From contig NZ_JAPPRQ010000044.1 of the NCBI RefSeq assembly GCF_026719745.1, forward strand, positions 182,889 through 241,209: a DNA stretch of 58,321 nt. Reading direction: 5' to 3'. This document shows positions 54,420-58,321 of the stretch, piece after piece. The stretch is from Clostridium sp. ZS2-4 (GTDB lineage Bacteria > Bacillota > Clostridia > Clostridiales > Clostridiaceae). Position numbers and translations under genes: made by a program. Within the stretch, counting starts at the first letter, position 1. Every line of letters begins with the position of its first letter. A model generated the notes under the pieces. It was not told the DNA's origin. It saw nothing but the letters and a program-made list of their open reading frames with translations, and did no database searches.

Positions 54420-57400
54420 CTAATTGTAATTATTGTCAAAGAGTTTTATTAATTCTTCTTTTGTTAATTGGTTTAACATACTACTATTTTTAAGTTCTCC
54501 TGTAATGATACTATCAATTAACGCCTTTTTATGTTCTTGTAGTAAAATAATTTTTTCTTCTATTGTTCCTTTAGCAACAAGCTTAATTACTTCTACTATA
54601 TTCCTTTGTCCAATTCTATGCGCCCTATCTGTTGCTTGATTTTCTACTGCTGGATTCCACCATGGATCAAAGTGAATAACCAAATTTGCCGAGGTTAAGT
54701 TTAGACCAGTTCCTCCCGCTTTTAATGAAATTAAAAATACTTTTACCTTATCACTATTATTAAACTCATTTACTAATTTAATTCTTTCTTTAGGTCCAGT
54801 AGAACCCTCCAAATAAAAGTATTCGATACCTTTTTCCTTTAAGGATTTACCTATTTTATTTAAAGCAGAAGTAAATTGAGAAAATAATAATACCTTCCCA
54901 TCTACAGCTATCTGTTCTTCTACTAATGCCATTGCAACTTTAAGTTTTCCATTTTCCCCTTTATATTCATCATATATAAGAGAAGGATCCAAGCAAATTT
55001 GCCTTAGCTTTGTTAAATAAGAAAAAACTTCTATTTTACCATCAAAATTATTTTTAATTTTTGCTCTCACATCTTTTATATAAGCATTGTATATTGCTTT
55101 TTGAGGTGCTGTCATTTCAACCAGTATTTTCTTTTCTATTTTATCAGGCAAATCTTCTATAACTTCTTTTTTAGTTCTTCTTAAAATAAAAGGTTTAATT
55201 AATAATTTGAGAGTTTCTAACATATCTTCATCTTTAGAAATAAATTTCTCTTGAAAAGTTTCTTTAGAATATAAATACCCTGGCATTACAAAATCAAATA
55301 TTGACCAAAGCTCTGTTAAATTATTTTCAATTGGAGTTCCTGTCAATGCAAACCGTACCACTGCTTTCATTTCTTTAACCACTTTCGTAATTTGAGCTGT
55401 AGGATTTTTTATATTTTGTGCCTCATCTATAATTAGATAATCAAATTCGATATTATTATAATCTTCAATATTATTTCTTAATGTACCATAAGTAGTCAAA
55501 ATCACATCATATTCCTTTAAATTATTTATTACCTTTTCTTGAACTGCTCTCTCTCCATGTGCAATTCCAAACTTTAAATCAGGAGCAAATCTTTCTATCT
55601 CCTCTTTCCAGTTATAAATCAAAGAAGTTGGAACAATTATTAAAGATTTTTTATTCTCTTCTGATGTAAGAAAGGCTATTGTTTGAATTGTTTTTCCAAG
55701 TCCCATTTCATCTGCCAATATACCGCCAAATCCTAATCTACTTAAATTCTTAAACCATTTAAATCCACTAATTTGATATTCTCTAAGTACCCCTTTAAAA
55801 CTCTTAGGTAAAGTTATTTTTTTACTATTTATGTCAGTCAATTTATTTTCTATATCCTTTAGCAAATCAATGCCATTACTCAATTTAAAGTTTCTATTTT
55901 TCAAACTCTCCGCTATATACAAGGCTTTACCTTTTTCTATCTTCACTAAACTCTTTTCTATATTTTTATCAGTATTTAATATGTCAATTAAATTAAAGAA
56001 ATTTCTTACACCATCATCCTGAAAATCTATAAATCCATTGTCTTTGGTTTTATAGAATCTATTATTAGACTTATACCTTTCAAATATATTGCCTAGCTCA
56101 TCTCTTTCAATGTCCCCAATGCTATAATCAAATTTAAAATATCCATCTTCTTCATATAGGTCAACCTCAATAGACTCTGATTTGTATACTTTTATATCTT
56201 TAAAATTTTTTCCTAAAATAATACTGCCTAATGAATGGATACCTTCTTTTCTATTACTCAAAATTTCAAAAAGTTCTTCATCTCCCCCTATAAACATAAG
56301 TCTATCTTTTCTTCTTATAAACTTATAATGTTCAAGCTTCATAAGAATTTTTTCTTCCTTATTGAACTCTCTTATAAATTGCTTTTTATTTCTATCATCT
56401 TTTAATATATTAATTTTTCCATTGCAATAAATTGCTTGCACATCACAATAGATATTGGATTTTTCTTTATAAATTAAAAACTCAAACTTCAATGAATTAG
56501 ATATAAATCTTTTTACTGTTTCTGCAATTGTAATATCATTTGAAATACTGCTGAGCAAAGAAATAATTGTATTATAATTTTCTATAGTTTTTTTATATAA
56601 TATTTCACCATCTCTTTCAAAAACATCATATAAATGACTAAATTTTTCAATTTGATCTTTTGAAGGTAAATAAAGCTGCCTATTTAAAAAATATACATCT
56701 TTATTTGTATTTAAAAGAATAGGACGCTTATTATGCATTTTTAATACGAATTGTTCATTTTTCTCTTTTAATATAAAGTTAAGAGGTAAATCCTTCTTAA
56801 AAATATTTGTCTTATATTCTATCCCATTGTACTTAAAATTAATTTTACTTTCACCAATACATTCTAAAAATTTTCTTAAATCATTAGATTCAATTATTAA
56901 CTTTCTACTTGTGGATTCTATTCCTTTATTTTCATAAACATATTCTTTAATAAAGTCTATAATTTTCACATCATTAGGAGAAATAGTATGTTCAATATGA
57001 TTATATGTAAACTGATTATTGAAAAAAATACTTTTTCCATTGTCTAAATCAAGAATAAATTTCTTCAGATCATTAATTAAATACTTATTCCTAAGTCCTA
57101 ATCGAAATTCTAATTCGTAATTAACTGAATCCTTCCATGACTTACGAATTACATTTACCTCCATACCTGTCTCAATTTTTTCAGTCTTATCTTTATATAT
57201 TTTTTTAGGTGATTTATTTTCTCTAGCTTTTTTCTTATAGGATAAACTTAAAAATTTATATGCAGTAGCAGTTAAATGCTCACACATGAATAAGTTTTTA
57301 TTTTTGGAAAACTCTTTAAAATTATCACAAGTACATCTTACACCCTCTGTTTTTTTGCTTAACAAATTTATTTTTATATGAGTTTTAAATTCTACTTCAT

Positions 57401-57560
57401 CATTATGATTTAGTATATCTCCATAAATATGGTATATATTTTCTATTTTTTTACCTTTTATATTAGAAACTAATCCCTGCTGCAAAACCTCTTCTCCCAT
57501 TTTTCTCATCAAATGGGAAGATGGTTTGAAAATTATTTTTTCTAGTTCTTTTAAGTTCAT
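54420..57560 (-). CDS. SWIM zinc-finger SNF2-family helicase
   Basis: 1046 aa. N-terminal SWIM zinc finger (about residues 75-110; CTCDNF...CEHLTATAYKFL), long middle region (about 150-580), SNF2 ATPase with LADEMGLGKTIQT (Walker A), IIDEAQNIKN and FALTGTPIENN, and the C-terminal helicase domain with FLISLKAGGTGLNLT and DRAHRIGQRN. This is the common firmicute DEAD/DEAH-SNF2 arrangement, acting as a DNA or RNA translocase; a specific role is unknown. Complete and monocistronic, with no phage-defence neighbours. Confidence 0.93.
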   Translation of the reverse strand: MNLKELEKIIFKPSSHLMRKMGEEVLQQGLVSNIKGKKIENIYHIYGDILNHNDEVEFKTHIKINLLSKKTEGVRCTCDNFKEFSKNKNLFMCEHLTATAYKFLSLSYKKKARENKSPKKIYKDKTEKIETGMEVNVIRKSWKDSVNYELEFRLGLRNKYLINDLKKFILDLDNGKSIFFNNQFTYNHIEHTISPNDVKIIDFIKEYVYENKGIESTSRKLIIESNDLRKFLECIGESKINFKYNGIEYKTNIFKKDLPLNFILKEKNEQFVLKMHNKRPILLNTNKDVYFLNRQLYLPSKDQIEKFSHLYDVFERDGEILYKKTIENYNTIISLLSSISNDITIAETVKRFISNSLKFEFLIYKEKSNIYCDVQAIYCNGKINILKDDRNKKQFIREFNKEEKILMKLEHYKFIRRKDRLMFIGGDEELFEILSNRKEGIHSLGSIILGKNFKDIKVYKSESIEVDLYEEDGYFKFDYSIGDIERDELGNIFERYKSNNRFYKTKDNGFIDFQDDGVRNFFNLIDILNTDKNIEKSLVKIEKGKALYIAESLKNRNFKLSNGIDLLKDIENKLTDINSKKITLPKSFKGVLREYQISGFKWFKNLSRLGFGGILADEMGLGKTIQTIAFLTSEENKKSLIIVPTSLIYNWKEEIERFAPDLKFGIAHGERAVQEKVINNLKEYDVILTTYGTLRNNIEDYNNIEFDYLIIDEAQNIKNPTAQITKVVKEMKAVVRFALTGTPIENNLTELWSIFDFVMPGYLYSKETFQEKFISKDEDMLETLKLLIKPFILRRTKKEVIEDLPDKIEKKILVEMTAPQKAIYNAYIKDVRAKIKNNFDGKIEVFSYLTKLRQICLDPSLIYDEYKGENGKLKVAMALVEEQIAVDGKVLLFSQFTSALNKIGKSLKEKGIEYFYLEGSTGPKERIKLVNEFNNSDKVKVFLISLKAGGTGLNLTSANLVIHFDPWWNPAVENQATDRAHRIGQRNIVEVIKLVAKGTIEEKIILLQEHKKALIDSIITGELKNSSMLNQLTKEELIKLFDNNYN

Positions 57561-57604
57561 TTTCTCACCACTTTTTTAAATTTCTCCTTTTTAAAAGAAT
57601 ATAT

Positions 57605-57633
57605 AAAATAAAGACCAGCATTTTCCTGGTCTT
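57605..57633 (-). terminator. Terminator of the yqeY gene
   Basis: 8-bp stem AAGACCAG/CTGGTCTT (57611-57618 with 57626-57633), then TTTATTTTAT on the minus strand. AGACCAG group. Confidence 0.8.
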
Positions 57634-57642
57634 TTATTTATA

Positions 57643-58080
57643 TTAACCCAACAAATTTTTTACCATAGGATTAATTTTTGATCTGTCAAATTTACCATTA
57701 ACTTTTGGCATAATTTCTTTCATTATTTTTCCCATATCTGATGCTGTGTAATTTCCATTAGCTATAATTTCTTTTAACATACCAGTTACTTCTTCTTCGC
57801 TTAATTGTTCTGGAAGATACGGAGTTAAAACTTCAAGAGCAAAATTTCCTTCAGCTATTTTTTCTTCATCATTTGCTTGCTTAGCATATTCTAAAGCTTC
57901 TCTTATTTGTTTTATGTTTTTTTCTATTATTTTTATAACACCTTCATCAGAAATAGTTTCTCTTTCATTAACTTCAAATCCTTTAATATCAGCACTTACT
58001 AATCTTAAAGTATTTACTCTTGCCTTATCTCTTGCCTTCATTGCTGCTATTTCATCTTTTTTTAATAATTCTTTTAGCAT
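57643..58080 (-). CDS. yqeY: GatB/YqeY domain protein
   Basis: 145 aa, full length for the YqeY family, which shares its helical fold with the tRNA-binding tail of GatB. Motifs: ARVNTLRLVSADIKGFEV near the N-terminus, LPEQLSEEEV, GKIMKEIMPKVNGKFDRS. The exact role is unknown; a link to tRNA or translation is presumed. In many firmicutes it follows rpsU; here the upstream neighbour lies outside the window. Confidence 0.94.
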   Translation of the reverse strand: MLKELLKKDEIAAMKARDKARVNTLRLVSADIKGFEVNERETISDEGVIKIIEKNIKQIREALEYAKQANDEEKIAEGNFALEVLTPYLPEQLSEEEVTGMLKEIIANGNYTASDMGKIMKEIMPKVNGKFDRSKINPMVKNLLG

Positions 58081-58220
58081 ATTATGTAGTTAGTAGACTT
58101 TGCCTGCTAACTATTCACCTCTTTTCTCTAGAATAATTTGTATATTTAAATTATACCATATTCTATATAAAATCAAAGTTTCTTATTATATGACAAGAGT
58201 AAGTAAAATATTTTTAGGCA

Positions 58221-58267
58221 AAAAATAAGGAAAGGCCGCCAGCAATTACCTTGCCGGTAGGCCTTTT
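58221..58267 (-). terminator. Terminator of a minus-strand gene beyond the window edge
   Basis: GC-rich hairpin AAAGGCC (58231-58237) with GGCCTTT (58260-58266) and partial inner pairing, then TTATTTTTTG on the minus strand. It separates yqeY from whatever lies upstream. Confidence 0.7.
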
Positions 58268-58321
58268 ATTCATGTCAAAGACTTTTTATAATTATAGTTA
58301 CCCAACAACAAATATAGAAAG

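Noticed and set aside
54420-57560. Part of a phage-defence system such as DISARM
   Set aside because: SWIM-SNF2 proteins are common housekeeping-type genes in firmicutes; no methylase, nuclease or other defence gene adjoins it.

Overview
The window is very AT-rich and tightly packed. It carries a spore-former gene set (prkA-yhbH-spoVR, a gerABC-type germinant receptor, a SleL-like LysM/GH18 cortex hydrolase), a class III fructose-bisphosphatase and a firmicute deo/nucleoside operon. Together these indicate a Clostridium of the sensu stricto type; the species cannot be named from sequence alone. Most genes lie on the minus strand.

Layout. 0-3.4 kb: a REP-associated tyrosine transposase (RAYT) with its palindrome, convergent with an OmpR-type two-component system. 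3.4-6 kb: fbp with a clear promoter and terminator. 6-17 kb: secreted and envelope genes (GHL10-like hydrolase, HD-GYP phosphodiesterase, SleL-like hydrolase, amidase-domain protein, TPM and LemA proteins, YhaM-like exonuclease, flippase-like membrane protein), with gaps full of heptanucleotide-phase tandem repeats. 17-21 kb: ger operon in C-A-B order, then gcvH. 21-30 kb: a 1267-residue secreted repeat protein, then prkA-yhbH-spoVR. 30-35.4 kb: a membrane-anchored EEP-family enzyme, bioY under an evident BirA operator, a chemoreceptor and a secreted SH3/C39-like protein. 35.8-42.7 kb: nucleoside catabolism operon (LacI-type regulator, deoC, deoB, punA, pdp, nupC-like) with two related operator/cre-like sites. 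43-45 kb: two divergent transport-type genes (DUF1097, EamA), each behind the same two-hairpin aptamer and terminator, most like the guanidine-IV (mepA) class. 45-58 kb: zinc-ribbon protein, DbpA-type helicase, a tandem Ser/Thr kinase and pseudokinase pair, an operon of an ICMT-like membrane protein, a GH3 adenylating enzyme and a GGDEF/HD-GYP receptor, a SWIM-SNF2 helicase, and a YqeY protein.

Signals most worth a second look: (1) the paired riboswitch-like leaders at 43.5 and 43.9 kb; (2) the ICMT-GH3-c-di-GMP operon; (3) the kinase/pseudokinase duplication; (4) intergenic arrays that keep a strict 7-base period while their sequence drifts, and which supply stop codons to flanking genes; (5) the RAYT motif dispersed nearby, including once inside the sensor-kinase reading frame; (6) an approximately 100-bp MITE-like element in three or four copies. 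All calls come from reading the sequence; no database search was run.
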